Counted from the first letter of the stretch, positions 48,078 to 60,799 are shown. The stretch: DNA of 64,000 nucleotides from Engraulis encrasicolus (GCF_034702125.1 NC_085872.1:27691634-27755633), one strand, 5' to 3'. Made by a program: numbers and translations. The notes: generated by a model not told the origin, from the sequence alone.

Positions 48078-48402
48078 GTCAGTGACGTACCTGAACCTGG
48101 TCTGTATTTTATCACACAGCACAAACCACCTGCCACACTTTCATGTTAACAAAGAAAAAGTTACTTTGCCACCACATTAGCAATGCAACACGAATGAAAC
48201 CAAAATCTGTTTTCATGAAAAAAATGTAATGAAATGCAAGTTTTTTTCATGTTCGTGTTCATGTTCATGTTTTCTTCATGTTCAATTTAAGATAACCACC
48301 ATACGGTTTTATATATAAACATACATTTACCGTATGTAGGTCTTCAGTTTGCTCTGTGCTCTGTCATAACTACTCTATTCCCATATCTGTTAACCCACCC
48401 AG
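48078..48402 (+). other. ank2: ank2 intron
   Basis: About 325 bp with an imperfect ATGTTC repeat near 48,249-48,282; nothing else is seen. Confidence 0.65.
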
Positions 48403-48488
48403 GCCTTGAGGTATCTGGGGTTCTCAAAGAAATCGCCCCAAATTGTAGAGCAGCAAATTGTAAAGGAGGATGGATCTGTTATCAGGAG
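48403..48488 (+). CDS. ank2: ankyrin-2 penultimate exon
   Basis: An 86-nt exon from cacccag to AGGAG|gttcgg. It reads [20 protein letters not shown] and ends KEDGSVIRR, as in ankyrin tails. It ends with two bases that join AG+G to the last exon. The donor gttcgg is weak. Confidence 0.88.
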
Positions 48489-48515
48489 GTTCGGATGATA
48501 TGCATGGAGTTTGTT

Positions 48516-48516
<1 letters not shown>

Positions 48517-48562
<46 letters not shown>

Positions 48563-48604
48563 GCGTGTGCGTGTGCGTGTGTGTGTGTGCACGCGTGCGT
48601 GCAC

Positions 48605-48635
<31 letters not shown>

Positions 48636-48670
48636 TTTTACGTGTTGTACGTGTGTGTGTGTGTGTGTGC
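48517..48670. repeat. compound GT / GTGC microsatellite
   Basis: GT run, then GTGC-rich and GT-rich blocks, directly visible in the last ank2 intron. Confidence 0.95.
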
Positions 48671-48790
48671 TCGCATGTATGTGTGTGAAACAAACTAACT
48701 TTTGTTAAAGGAGACGTTTACACAGTGTGAAGACTGTAAAACTGGAAACTGGTTCAGTGAGGTTTGACAAGCATGATAACATACATAGGA

Positions 48791-49443
48791 GTGATGCGCG
48801 GGTCGACGAAAAAACAAGACGCAACTGACCGCTTTTTTCCCTAGCCCGCCCGCTTGCCCTGACCGCAAGAAATATTTATTAAAAAAATATTGACCCGACC
48901 CGCTTTTAAGATGAGTAGCCCTGCGTCTTATGAACATCCTAGCATCATTCTAGCGGCAACACACAACTGACCTTATAAGAAATCAAAACAAACTCTGAAA
49001 GCAACACAGGAGCGCGAAACCATTACAATTGTATAAGAAAATATGTAGGCTATCCTATCCATCATTGCACTGTGTAGAGAGCACCCTCTGTGTTCTGCTA
49101 AATGCACTCAATGATTGCAAGTGTTGCACCAGTCGCGTGCAGAGGATTCGGCTGACGCAGGAGCCTCATAGTCTCCTACAGAGCTCATGGGGCACACCAT
49201 CGTAGTTATTCAGCCAAATAAACTTCATCTATTTTGAAGAAAAATGTAGGCCTATCTGTCTACTAAAGTAGACTGTAGCCTATAGGCTATAGCCTACTAT
49301 AAAATGCGTCATCATTTCAAAGGTCCTGACCGACCGTAACCGACCCGAATATCATAAAAAATATTATTTCATAACCCGTGCCTGCGGTCGACAGTGGTTA
49401 ACTGAAAGCGCCCGCTGACTTCGGGTCAGCCTGCGCATCACTG
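48791..49443. mobile_element. hAT-like MITE, about 650 bp
   Basis: Ends are inverted copies of (C/G)AGTGATGCGC(G/A)GG, with further inverted similarity inside (GGGTCGAC on the left; CGGTCGAC and CGGGTCA on the right). The flanks share only ATAGGA, so the target duplication is imperfect. There is no coding capacity. Confidence 0.65.
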
Positions 49444-49582
49444 ATAGGAGATATTAACCAATTGTGCCTGATCCCCCCTCACTCACCACCAGACACCCTC
49501 GCTTGCTTGCTCTCTGCGGTCCTCCTCCTCACTTCACCCCTGACCCCAGTCCTCTTCTCTGCCTCTTCTCTCCCCCTGCCAG

Positions 49583-49802
49583 GACCAGGATGAATAGGGC
49601 GCACACACAGAGGAGGACCCAGGTCAAGGATGCCCAGGGTCGGAGGAACGTTATCGTCGAACGGCTTGATGGCAGAGCGCAGAGCCCTTGCCTTCACAGC
49701 CATCCTGGCAGCGTTCAGCGGCATTTCCACCATCTCATCCACCAATACTGTGCGGAGAGCAAGAGGCCAAAAGACGACGAGGAGGAAGAGGAAGAGGAGT
49801 GA
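49583..49802 (+). CDS. ank2: ankyrin-2 last coding exon
   Basis: Acceptor cctgccag. The frame continues from VIRR into TRMNRAHTQRRTQVKDAQGR, the ankyrin HTQ(K/R)RT-VKDAQGR motif, then HFHHLIHQYCAES, and ends in a short run of about seven Glu before TGA at 49,800-49,802. The MNRAH methionine is internal. Confidence 0.93.
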
Positions 49803-52075
49803 AGAAGGGGTCTCCTCCTCTTTTCCTTCCTTTCCTGCATATTCCTACATTTGCCCAAAATCCACGATGTGGCCTCACCCAAAAAAAAAAAAAGGTTAAA
49901 TATTCTATGCACCATGCTCTGCCATCTCAGAACACCCGTGTCTACAGTCTTCCTGTTCAACAACAGGATGGGTCTCGGTTGGCTTGAGTTCCCTGGCAGA
50001 GATGAATGACTTATTTTTTGTTTGTTTAGTTAGTAGCTGATTTTGTCCTCATTTCCAGTCTTCGTTCTCAATATTGTGGTAGATTGGATAGATATGTTTC
50101 TTGAACCTCTCCCTTGTTTCCCTTTATGATGTAATATTTTGCCGTTTTGTGACCAAAGAATTTATTTTTTATTTTCCTTGTTGTTGTTTGCCCTGACTCG
50201 ATGTCTTGACTCTGTTTGTGATGTTTTCAGAGAAGTCTAGAAAGCATTTTCCTCAGTACTCGCCTCAGATGGACGCTAACTAATATTTCTACTCATAACA
50301 AACATGCTTCCGTCTGACAATGTGTTGCATTGCCTGTCATACTGACTGTGCTTAGATATCACATAATGAATACTGGCTTCATCATTCATCACATAACCTG
50401 ATTGTTCTCCAAGGATAAAGGATACAGCTCTCAGAAAATGAACAAAAGAAATATATATTTATGACACTTTATTTGACATGATCTTCACATGACAAATTCA
50501 TCGGGACATGACAAAATCATAGCCGGTCATGTCTGTCTACACGTGGCCTAAATATCAAATCACCAAAAACCAGACTGTGTTTCCCTTTCTTCTTTACTGA
50601 CTAGGCCGCTGTACACAGGCCTGACCCTCTATGATAACCTAGATGGTTCTCTTTTGCAATTATCATGTGAACTAAAGTGTTAAGGCTGTCTGTTTACACA
50701 GATGCCTCTATCTGCTGTCAGAGTGTTTTGTGTATGTGTTACCTGTCTTTGAAAGTATAAACAATGTGCATTTTTAGAGAAAAAAAATGTCAGTAGTCAA
50801 CATTAGCTACATATAAGGATTATAGCTGGCATGACTAGTTAGCATCTGTCACTATTTGCAAAAATCAGTTTCAAATTCTGAATCTACCTGCATTCTTCCC
50901 TGTCTGTCTTCCCCCTCAAGAGATAGAAGAACAGCACGAGGAGTTTACTGTTTCTCCCCTTCAACCCATCTGTGTTTTTGACACGCACTAGCACCTTCCC
51001 TCTCCCCCTCAGATTAAACCAGTATATTTTGCTTTTTGCTCTCTTTGCGTATGTGCGAGAGTGGATTGAGAAGTGAAGGGAATCTACAAATGGCATTTAG
51101 CATTTCTGTCATTTCAAAAAAAACCCTCAGGGTTACTCTGTGTGATGTCTCTTTTTGCACTTTGTCTATTTCCTTCTCTCCCCCCAATAATGGGGTGCTG
51201 ATGTACACCCCTGAGATGTAGCAGATTACCCAAGCCATTTAAAAATAACAGATGTGTTATGTATGTATGGTATGCTCAGAAGATGCACTGCAAAAGGGAT
51301 TACGATGTATAGGTGTTTTCGAGTCTATTCTGAGAAGGGACAACTGGGAGAAAAGGGTTGAAAAGGTAGTCAATAGAAAGAGAGCTTGGGTTTATACACG
51401 TTTGAGTTGTGATGGATTGCCTGGCATGGGTTCTGTTTGACATTTTAGCACTGAGTTTATTGGAAACATTGTTTTGGTTTGGTCTGAGCCTTTTTTTTGG
51501 ATAGTGGAATGCAACCGTCTACAGCGTTCCATGTCTTCCTCTGGCATGACCTGGTGTTACAACTTAACAACACGAAGACAACATGTGTCAAGTAGTAGGC
51601 TTAATCAGACAGAAGATGAGAATGAACTGGTTTACTTTTATCTCTGTTATCTGAAATGTATTGACCTTTGAATGCCTGACCATGTGTATGTGTGGCACTG
51701 TGTGAGTGGCTGTTGATGCAGAGGGAGGGAATGTGGTATTGAGGCAGAAATCACTAATCAAACACATATATGAAGATATACTACTGGTTGAGCTATACAC
51801 TGAATGTTCTCATTTATTTTTCACAGGCTTTTTGTGAGTGAAATGAACAACGGGAAATTACAGAGTTCACTGTGATAGTCTGATTTTCTTTTTTTTTGAG
51901 CCAACATCCTGTGTCCATGGTGATGACTATATACAAATATACATAAATCTATCTATCTATCTATCAGGGCATGTATTAGTTTACTATCTGACTTTTAAAA
52001 AAAACATTTAAACACAGTACAATGGCTGCAGTGTGTACATGGCTGATAGAGAATAAAAACAGTACAACTGGTAAA
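49803..52075 (+). other. ank2: ank2 3'UTR
   Basis: AT-rich and non-coding after the stop codon. It runs to an AATAAA at 52,052-52,057, so cleavage is expected near 52,070-52,080. A short ATCT tract lies at about 51,947-51,965. The extent is inferred from the signal only. Confidence 0.6.
52052..52057 (+). terminator. ank2: ank2 polyadenylation signal (likely)
   Basis: Canonical AATAAA about 2.25 kb past the stop codon. Another AATAAA at about 52,689 could extend the transcript to the camk2d 3' end. Confidence 0.5.
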
Positions 52076-52704
52076 TCCTTTGTCCTCTGTGTTTCGTTTG
52101 TGGAGTGTATTTTACTACTGTATGTCCATCCCTTGTATTTTCTCAATCATTTATTGACTGAAATCACACTTTCACTGACTGAAAGAGAAATAGCCATGGA
52201 CAATTTTATGGGCAAGTTGTTGTTGTGTCATTAATCAGTAGTCTGTTATGCCTCTTTTCCACTGCCATTTTTCTTGTAGACCTACACAGCGCAACTCGGC
52301 CGCCACTTTTTGCTTTATGATTGAACTTTGTCGCGCTTATTCGAAAAGCAAAAAGCGGCTGCGTTGTCACGCTGTGTTGAGCTGTAGGCCTACCTGAAAA
52401 ACGGTAGTGGAATACCTATGTGAATACTCAGAGACACTAGTCTATATAAATTTGTGCCTTGCCTGTTAGTGTTAGGCCTCTGTCTTTTCTGAACATACAT
52501 ATTGATGGTTGGTGCCTTCCAGATTTAAGACCCACATCTTAACATCCAACTTTGTTGTAATAGGCTACTCAATTATTAACTGTTATTTTTACAGTTTTTC
52601 AAGAAGAGGGCACAACCACACTTTAATCGTATGAATGAACTCAAAAAGATCTTAAGAGAGAGCGAGAGAGAGAGACCAAGAGACATGCAATAAAACACAA
52701 CCAA
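52076..52704. other. convergent intergenic gap between ank2 and camk2d
   Basis: About 0.6 kb between the proposed 3' ends. It holds a decayed PIF/Harbinger-like MITE (52,249 to about 52,417) and a GA-rich tract near 52,655-52,680. No gene is seen. Confidence 0.6.
52249..52417. mobile_element. PIF/Harbinger-like palindromic MITE, decayed copy
   Basis: The left end TGCCTCTTTTCCACTGCC follows TTA. The right end (GGTAGTGGAATACC) has mutated. The interior shares GTAGGCCTAC and CTCGGCCGCCA blocks with the copy at 55,417-55,596. Confidence 0.7.
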
Positions 52705-55060
52705 ACCATGTAAATATCACACCTTTAATTTTATTACGTCTTAAATATGTTTAATTTCTATCGCCACCATGGCAGCAAATTATTTACTCTATTGTCTCCA
52801 AATTGGCCCTTGTGGCGGTGCAACTTTCAGCATAGGAATTCTTAACCCTCAAGAGAAGAAAAGGAAAAAGTACAGTACATTAAAAGGAAAACAAAATAAA
52901 ATGACGACGATGGTTTCGGCATAGTCCTACTGACACGAGAGCACCAGAGGTTAAAGCTCCTGGTTTATCATCAAGGAAGACCATTCTGACATCAGTGCAC
53001 GAGACACACCCCCGCTCTTCTCTTCTCTTCTCTTCTCCTACTGGTTGGCGCTGAGACACGAGAGCGCTACAAGGGCAGTGTGCATGCTAGACATGAGGGC
53101 TTGGCCTCCTCTCCTCTCCTCTCTCCAGAATCACATAGCAGGAGGTTGACATACTGCATGGCAACAAACAGAAGTAGAACAGCGGCTTGAGAGTCAATGA
53201 GCGTCTCTCCTTGTGCCATTTGAATGTAGAATAGTAATAAAGACGAAATTGACCTACAATAACTGACAAAAGGTAAAAATTAGCTACAGTCTTATGATTG
53301 ATTATTTGTGCTGGAGATGTGATAGTACAGCTATCGTTATCAGTAGTGTTGCTATTGTCAGATGATACTGAAAATAAAAAAGTTGTTTCCATCGGGAGAC
53401 CATTATATCCACAATTAAAAAAACAAAAACAAATTAAATAATAAATATATAACACTTGGAAATAGCCCCCCATGCATGACTGAATTTGTCAATTTGATAT
53501 ATATTATATATGCTACATTCTCCTATCTTTAATTTTTAAAATATGCAACAGTGTAAAGGTAAACATACAACATCTGCAAACGGTCTGCAGTTGAACTACC
53601 CTTTACAATAAGTTTCTCTGTTGGAATTTCGTTCCAAACATTGTAAGCTAGCAAAAAGTAAAACATCGCCTGTGGATTGCATTTACTAAAATCATAGCTT
53701 GGCTGAAAGCGAGGATATCAGTTGAATGCTCATTTAGATATTTTTTTTTAAACAACCACAACATATGTACATCACCAGAACAATAGCAAGCTCAATATTA
53801 ACATTCTTATCTTTCAAATTGTTTGTATTGCACACACACACACATAGACATAAAAATACATAACAGACATATCTATACATTTAAAATGCATACCAAAACA
53901 GCTTGTTAAAAATAACCATGAACAAAAACAAACTAATGTGTTAAAAATACACTCTTTTTGATAATGTCCAAATATGCGTATGGCCCACTTGTGGAGAAAG
54001 TGATGTCCTTTCAAAAAATTTCTTGACACTCTGGTCCTGTGCGATTTGGGTGTAAACGACCCTCATGACAAGAAAGGGGCAGGACAAGGGGAAAGAGCGG
54101 CTGAGAAACAGCGCCATCCTGTGGCAGACTGGCCATGATTATTTTGTTGGTGGCTGTCTTCAACCGGGCGGGTAAACAGAAGCATTTGTAACCAATTATT
54201 AACTACAAAATACGGACAAAAAGAGATTTCCTTTAATCGTAATAAATGAGAGATGATTATGCAAATGGGAAGCACTTGCTTTTTACTTTCCCCAAAGGCT
54301 ACAGTTCAGTGACAAAGCTCCTCCAAGCAAAAGAAGACATGGATATCGGAGTAGAGTGAATATGGAGGGAGAGGGAGAGGGCGAGTAAGAGATACAGCAA
54401 CAAATCTTATGCAGACTATAATATGGTAAGAAACTGACCACAGGACAAACAAATAGGCCAGATATGTATAAATATTCTAAACGATAAAAAATGATGACCC
54501 ACTGTCCTCTTCTTCCAAATACCTCATAACTTGAATATCTGACCATATTTAAATGTGTTTACCTTTGAAAAACACATATTAAAGCCTCACATGTCCAAAT
54601 CAGTCCCAATCATGCCTAACTATGTACTCAAATGTAATGCAATCAAATGTCATATTCATACCATGCCTACGTCTTCTATCTCTTCTAACATTTGTTTACC
54701 TAATGAACTCAAATCCCACCTGATATGACCGTCTGGCTATTTGAGTGGGTGGATTCATAGAGTTGGCAATATTCAGAGTATGTTGATACGCAACCAATGA
54801 GTAGGCAAAAGAGAGGAAAATGGACCAGGGACAGTGGGAGAGAAAGAGAGGAATAGAGAATATTAGAGAAAGAGAGAGAAAGAGAGAGAAAGGGGGAGAA
54901 CAGAGATAGCAAGAGAGAGACTGGAAGAGAGAGAAAGAAAGAAAGAAAGAGATGGATGGATATCTAGTATATAGGAGGTAAATGAAGACCGGAGTGGAGG
55001 GTGGACTTCCTGACAGGGGCGTGGTTAGCACAGTGCCACGTCGCTCTGCTCTGGCCGCCC
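52705..55060 (-). other. camk2d: camk2d 3'UTR
   Basis: Continuous with the terminal coding exon. A minus-strand AATAAA at 52,735-52,730 suggests cleavage near 52,705-52,715. Contains CT-rich tracts (in transcript sense) at about 54,836-54,955. The extent is inferred. Confidence 0.55.
52730..52735 (-). terminator. camk2d: camk2d polyadenylation signal (likely)
   Basis: AATAAA on the minus strand, about 2.3 kb past the stop codon, facing the ank2 3' end. Confidence 0.45.
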
Positions 55061-55293
55061 CTACTTGACAGGCACGCTGGGCGCTCCGGAGCGGTGGAAG
55101 TGGATGTTCTGCCACTTGCCCTCGCGGCGGTGCCACACGCGGGTCTCCTCGGACTGCATGGTGCGGGGCATGCCACTGGCGTCCATGTACTGGGTCAGGC
55201 GGATGTAGGCGATGCAGGCGGCGTCCTCGCCGATCAGGTGCACGTGCGGGTTCAGCAGGATGGTGTGGACTGGCTTGTTCCCTTTGGACAGAG
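55061..55293 (-). CDS. camk2d: CaMKII-delta terminal coding exon, association domain
   Basis: Acceptor gctctag on the minus strand. The frame reads [58 protein letters not shown] and ends [10 protein letters not shown] with a TAG at 55,061-55,063. This is the C-terminal half of the CaMKII association (hub) domain, which assembles the multimeric holoenzyme. The C-terminus ending in VPVK and the [12 protein letters not shown] stretch fit the delta paralog best; gamma and alpha end differently. Confidence 0.95.
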
Positions 55294-55416
55294 CTAGAGC
55301 AGACGCCCAGCATAATGAGGAGACGGCACAGGCAGGACACACTTCACTTCCAAAATCAAGGTCTTACGGCACTACATACAAACCGGAATTTTGTGCTGTG
55401 TGTGTGTGGTAACTTA

Positions 55417-55596
55417 TGCCTCTTTTCCACTGCCGGTTTTCTGGTAGGCCTACAGCTCGACAAAGCGTGACTCGGCCGCCATATTTTGCTTTTCAAATAG
55501 GCCCGACACAGCTCAACCGCAAAGCAAAAAGTGTTGGCCAGGTCGCACTGTGTCGAGCTGTAGGCCTACCAGAAAACCAGCAGTGGAAAAGAGGCA
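55417..55596. mobile_element. PIF/Harbinger-like palindromic MITE, intact copy, 180 bp
   Basis: Perfect terminal inverted repeats TGCCTCTTTTCCACTGC are flanked by TTA on both sides (55,414-55,416 and 55,597-55,599), the 3-bp target type of PIF/Harbinger elements. It is largely self-complementary (GTAGGCCTAC near each end). Confidence 0.75.
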
Positions 55597-55772
55597 TTAT
55601 ATAACCGAGGTTCTACTAATATTTTTTTTCTTGTGTCATGAATAACAACTTTAGGCATGTGGGAGTGTGATTACCAATGTAAAAACATACGATACATTGC
55701 CTGATGAAACCAAATAACCCCCTTTTTCATACAGTGCACCATGTGTACCATCGCCCCTGCTCCTTTACTTTA

Positions 55773-55812
55773 CTGGAAGTGGGTTACAGCAGCTTGTGTA
55801 ACCCACTTCCAG
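55773..55812. repeat. perfect 16-bp inverted repeat with 8-nt loop
   Basis: CTGGAAGTGGGTTACA and its exact reverse complement are separated by GCAGCTTG. Whether this is a remnant MITE or a functional hairpin cannot be told. Confidence 0.85.
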
Positions 55813-56723
55813 CGCACTTGGCTGAAGATGGGGGATGGCACACCTGGTTACTGAACACACAGGGGTGTGGGGTTGGGCGGGCATTCTATTATATATCTCA
55901 GAGAGGATGGCAGAAGCTACACTACCCTACTCAATAAGTGGTGTGGTGGTCCGTTAACCTCTTTGTACCTAGAACCTATCGACTAGGTGGCTGTTATCAA
56001 ATGGTAATGACAAGTGTTCTTCTGTAACCCACTCTGCTCCATGGTTTTATCAAAGTGATGTTTCGTCTTTTTTTATGGATGTCATGTTATATGAACGACG
56101 GCAGTTAGCTAGCACCTCATCCCCAGACATTTGTCTGAGACCTTTGCTAATCCCACCGATTGCCCATCTCCACTAAGAGTCTACACAGACATTTGAACTA
56201 CTGATAATCACGGTTAATGTGAAATCTGATATGCGCCTTCTAGATGTTATGAGTGAGGTTTTGCCGTAAATTAAGTTTTAAAATGTCCTTAAAGCGTGTG
56301 GTGAGTGCAAAGTTCCGGAGACACAGTCAATCTGCATCTCAGTATCTTGGGCTGCACTTCCTGGGAGAGGACAGATTTCCGTGCAGGGCGTCCCGATTAT
56401 AGCACCTTACTGTGGGTCGCTACTGAGAGGCATGTCTGCGAGAGTGGTAACCATTATCACTGCCTATGCGATGCCACTAGCCATATGATGTCTCATGTAC
56501 TCTGGATTCAGCTAATTAGGTCACTCTGCAGTTACGGTCAGTAGGGACTGCCCAGTCCTGTGCTGATGACATGAGCACATTCTCCTCACCTAGTATCCCA
56601 ATGGTATAGTACCGTTCCTCACTCTCATTTTACATGGGGAGCTGGTGTGTCAGCTTCATCAGTCACAAATAGAAACTCTAAAATTACTCAATGAAACTTT
56701 AAGGACAAAAAAAAAAACGTTTA

Positions 56724-57324
<601 letters not shown>

Positions 57325-57400
57325 GCATAGGCCTCAAAGTCTCCATTGTTGATGGACTCAATCAGTTGCTCAGTCACTTTGATAATCTCCTGCTTACGAG
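57325..57400 (-). CDS. camk2d: CaMKII-delta exon, start of association domain
   Basis: A 76-nt exon on the minus strand (acceptor ttttcag, donor TATGC|gtaagt), reading [20 protein letters not shown] and DFEAYA, the invariant first helix of the CaMKII hub domain. Confidence 0.95.
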
Positions 57401-58948
57401 CTGAAAACACAAAAACACCGCCAGTATTGACCAAAGACCCATTGAGAAGGAAACAAAGAAAGCAACTAAAGATGATCATTACTCTCTTGGATGTCTTTCG
57501 TCCATATTATTCATATTTCAGAATGATCAGTGTTTCAGTGATGATAGCTCACAGGCAACACTTTCATTCAAAAGATCAATTTAAATTTACCTTTATTGAT
57601 AACTTGGCAAGCTGAGGGACAGCAAAAACATTACTCAGACTTTGTTCAGAAAGCAGGTGTTGCGATCAGTCGCAATCATCATTAACGTTAAGGAAAAAGG
57701 ACAAAAGGTGCACTCAGTCCTGAGTCATAGAGAGCATGCTGTCGAGACTTTGCCATTTTATTTGTTTGTGTTGTTATTTAGTGCCACAGACGTTGCTTCT
57801 GTGCTTGTAATGGCGGTGTTTTGATGAGACGCACATGCACTAGCATAGCTTAGTTTAATGGAAGGTTAAATAGAGTTAGAGTTTAAAAGGTCTCATCCAA
57901 ATACCACCCATAGTGCTTAGCTTTTAGCTGCCAGTCTCGCGAATGCCTCTCTATTTCCTTAAGCAACAACAAATAGCAATTAACTAAGAACTTAAAAGTT
58001 AAAAGGAAAAAACTTAAACTTATCTAATGACAGATTACGATGGTAATCCGCTTCAAGAGACTGAAAATATCTCTTGTGGTGGGTGAAGAGGAGTTGAAAC
58101 AATAAGGCGTGGAGGAAGGCAACATGTACGGTACTGCAGAAGAGGAGGACTCTTTGCTAAGGGAGAATTACAGTGTGTCCCAGTCTCACGGTACGAGAGC
58201 AGGGAGGAACTGATTTGGGAAGACGTGCTCCCCGTATAATTACACTCAAAAGGCTGTCAGATGGAAGACACAGTGCTTATTTAAGAGGCCTTGGGGTCTG
58301 TCACTACTGGGTCGAAGGGAAAAGGAGGGTAGGGAAGGGAAGGGGAGGGAGAGGGGTTGACAGGAGGCATGTCTAAGACAGAGGAGGTGGGTGGTGTTAG
58401 GGTGGGGTAGGGTAGGGGTGGGAGTGGTGGTGGTGTTGGGGTGGGGTGGGGTGTCTCTTCTCCCACTAAAGGTGGGACTTACTCTGGACCGAGGAGGTGG
58501 GTACCTGCCCGGCCTCTGTGGTTGGGGAGCGGGGCTTGGGCTGCCAGAGAGAGTTTATGCTGAGGCTTCCAAAGCGCTTGGCTGCCCAGAAAAGAGCAGG
58601 CGGGAGTGGACGGAGGAAAACAAACGAAAGGCATTTTCGAGTAAGACACTGATGAGAAAAGTTTGAGAAATAGAGGGGTGAGAAGAAGAGGGGAGAACAG
58701 CAACAGGAGGGTGGAGTAAGACAGGTTTACTACCTAGGACAAAAAAAAAACTGAATGTGGAGATGATAAGGAGAATGAGTTGTAAACAAAGTATAAGTCT
58801 GGGATATGATGATTATCAGAGATAAGAGGTGTTGGGAGAAAGGAAATGGGTAACAAAGGCAGATTAGATGTTATTGTGTTATGAGGTGGACGGTCAGGTG
58901 TAACATTACATCACAGAGAAGGCTATGTGACAGCCACACGCATCCTAC
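57401..58948 (-). other. camk2d: camk2d intron
   Basis: Contains a strongly G-rich plus-strand stretch (about 58,385-58,455, runs of GGGG and GTGG). No exon is seen. Confidence 0.65.
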
Positions 58949-58997
58949 CTTTCAGGTCATCGTCCTCAATGGTAGTGTTAGCACTCTCTGTGGACTC
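58949..58997 (-). CDS. camk2d: CaMKII-delta variable-linker exon
   Basis: A 49-nt exon on the minus strand reading ESTESANTTIEDDDLK and ending in one base that starts the Ala codon of the next exon. It corresponds to the SANTTIEDED linker preceding the hub domain. Confidence 0.93.
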
Positions 58998-59596
58998 CTA
59001 ACACCACAACAACAACAAAACAAGCAAACCAAACAAATATTATAACTTAAGAGAACAATAGAAATCAAATGAGAATACATACTTTTTATAGAAATACTAG
59101 AAATACTAGAATACTAGAATTCTATTATTATAATATTATTATAATATGCATAATTGTACAGTATGTGCTTAAGATTAACAGGAAGATGAACTACACTGTA
59201 AAATGCAAAATGTTGGGTCATCTGACTGGTGAAATATTTTATATTATTGTCTACTCATAAAGACTTAGTAATGAATTAATGATGAAGAAAACATTAACAA
59301 ATGTTTTTATTATTAGCTACATTTTGTTCATACTTGATAAAATATCTGCAAATAATATGTTCACAATTTCATAACTCTTTTAACAGAGTATAATTAGTAA
59401 TTTACAAACAATTTGTAAATGTTTGATAAATATAAAATATTAACATAACATTTACAAACATTTACGAGTCATTTGCAAACATTTGTTAATGCTTTCTTCA
59501 TCATTTGTTCATTATTTACAAAGTGGTAGTAATGCTTTATAAGCAGATATTAATATAAAGTGTTACCAAATTCTAATTATATTATTATTATTCTAC
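58998..59596 (-). other. camk2d: camk2d intron with AT-rich palindromic repeat
   Basis: Between about 59,270 and 59,575, inverted copies of ACATTAACAAATGTTT-like sequence flank an AT-rich core ending TATAAAGTGTTACCAAAT. This looks like an old MITE; no target duplication was established. Confidence 0.55.
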
Positions 59597-59641
59597 CTTG
59601 TTCCTATCAACTGGGTTGTGGATCACGGTCGTCTGGGGTTC
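59597..59641 (-). CDS. camk2d: CaMKII-delta alternative linker exon (EPQTTVIHNPVD)
   Basis: A 45-nt, phase-0 exon on the minus strand (acceptor gtgaag, donor AACAAG|gtagaa), reading EPQTTVIHNPVDRNK. It matches the alternatively spliced linker segment of delta/gamma CaMKII. Skipping keeps frame. Confidence 0.9.
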
Positions 59642-60130
59642 CTTCACATGAAGACAAAAAAAAAAAACGATGACCATTAATAATTACCAACTGCTCAATA
59701 CCTCTGAATGTACAGAATGACACAACTGTATGACAACAGAAGGAGAAGACCGCATGCTTTGGAGATCACCAGACAGGAAATATCGCATCTGTTTTTGTGT
59801 TTGTGTTTGTGTTTGTGTGTGTGCTGTCATGCCTGTGTGCATCTGTGCTTTCATGCCTGTGTGTGCTGCGTGGTGTGAGATGGTGTGTTTGTGTGAGTTT
59901 TTCTCACATCAGATTGTGAAATTTCATGTTCTAACCAGAATGGAGCACAATTTGACTTCACAACAATGTGAATCACAGGCGCTATAACAACAAACACTCC
60001 TGCACAACAGCTTGACAGTAATTTTCCACTGGCGTAAATAATGGTACGTTTGGCACAAGTTCTGCACAGAGACATGCTGGGGAGAGGAGCACATCTGATG
60101 TCTGTGCCTCAGAGAGATCTGGCCCTGGGG

Positions 60131-60553
60131 TAAGTGTGCATGTGTGTGCATGTGTGTGTATGTGTGTGTATGTGTACGTGCGTGCGTGCATGAGTGCATG
60201 TGTGCGTGTGTGTGTGTGTGTGTGCATGCGTGCATGAGTGAGTGCGTGCATGTTTGTGTGTGTCTATGTGTGTCTGTATGTGTACGTGCGTGCGTGCATG
60301 AGTGAGTTAGTGAGTGAGTGAGTGAGTGAGTGAGTGAGTGCGTGCGTGCGTGCGTGCGTGTGTGTGTGTGTATGTGTACGTGAGTGCGTGCATGAGTGAG
60401 AGCGTGCGTGTCTGTGTGTGTGTGTGTGCGTGTGTGTATGTGTGTCTGCGTGTGTGTGTGTGTGTGTGTGTGTGCGTGCGTGTAGGTGTGTGTGTAGGTG
60501 TGCGTGCGTGTGTGCGTTCCTGCCTGCGTGCATGTGTGTGTGCATGTGTGTGA
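60131..60553. repeat. compound GT/GTGC/GTGA microsatellite
   Basis: Over 400 bp of imperfect GT, GTGC and GTGA units, directly visible. Confidence 0.95.
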
Positions 60554-60799
60554 GAGAGAAAGAGAGTGAGGGGGGAGGGTCAGGGTGTTAGGTGGACAGC
60601 AGGAGTCTGCAGCTGGACGCAGTTCTCACCGCTTGTCTGTCCTGCCTGGTTCTGCCTCCATGGACTCAATTTGCCATGACCAGCTGCCTCCAACGGTGTG
60701 TTGTGTTACCTAACGCTGACACTGTACACTTCACCCCCAGCTAGTCGCCTGAAGTTAGCTTTCCACCATATCTCAGTCTCTCCCTATTAGGCCTGTGGT

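Larger units (their letters stand above)
48489..49582 (+). other. ank2: last ank2 intron
   Basis: About 1.1 kb. It contains a GT/GTGC compound microsatellite (about 48,517-48,670) and a transposon-like element (48,791-49,443). No exon is supported. Confidence 0.75.

Noticed and set aside
54696..55340. 214-residue minus-strand frame overlapping the camk2d last exon
   Set aside because: It is an alternate frame of the CaMKII exon running into its CT-rich 3'UTR.
60625..60665. Short minus-strand segment between cag and gtgaga as an extra camk2d linker exon
   Set aside because: Only about 22 nt, with no resemblance to known CaMKII linker sequence and a frame-breaking length.
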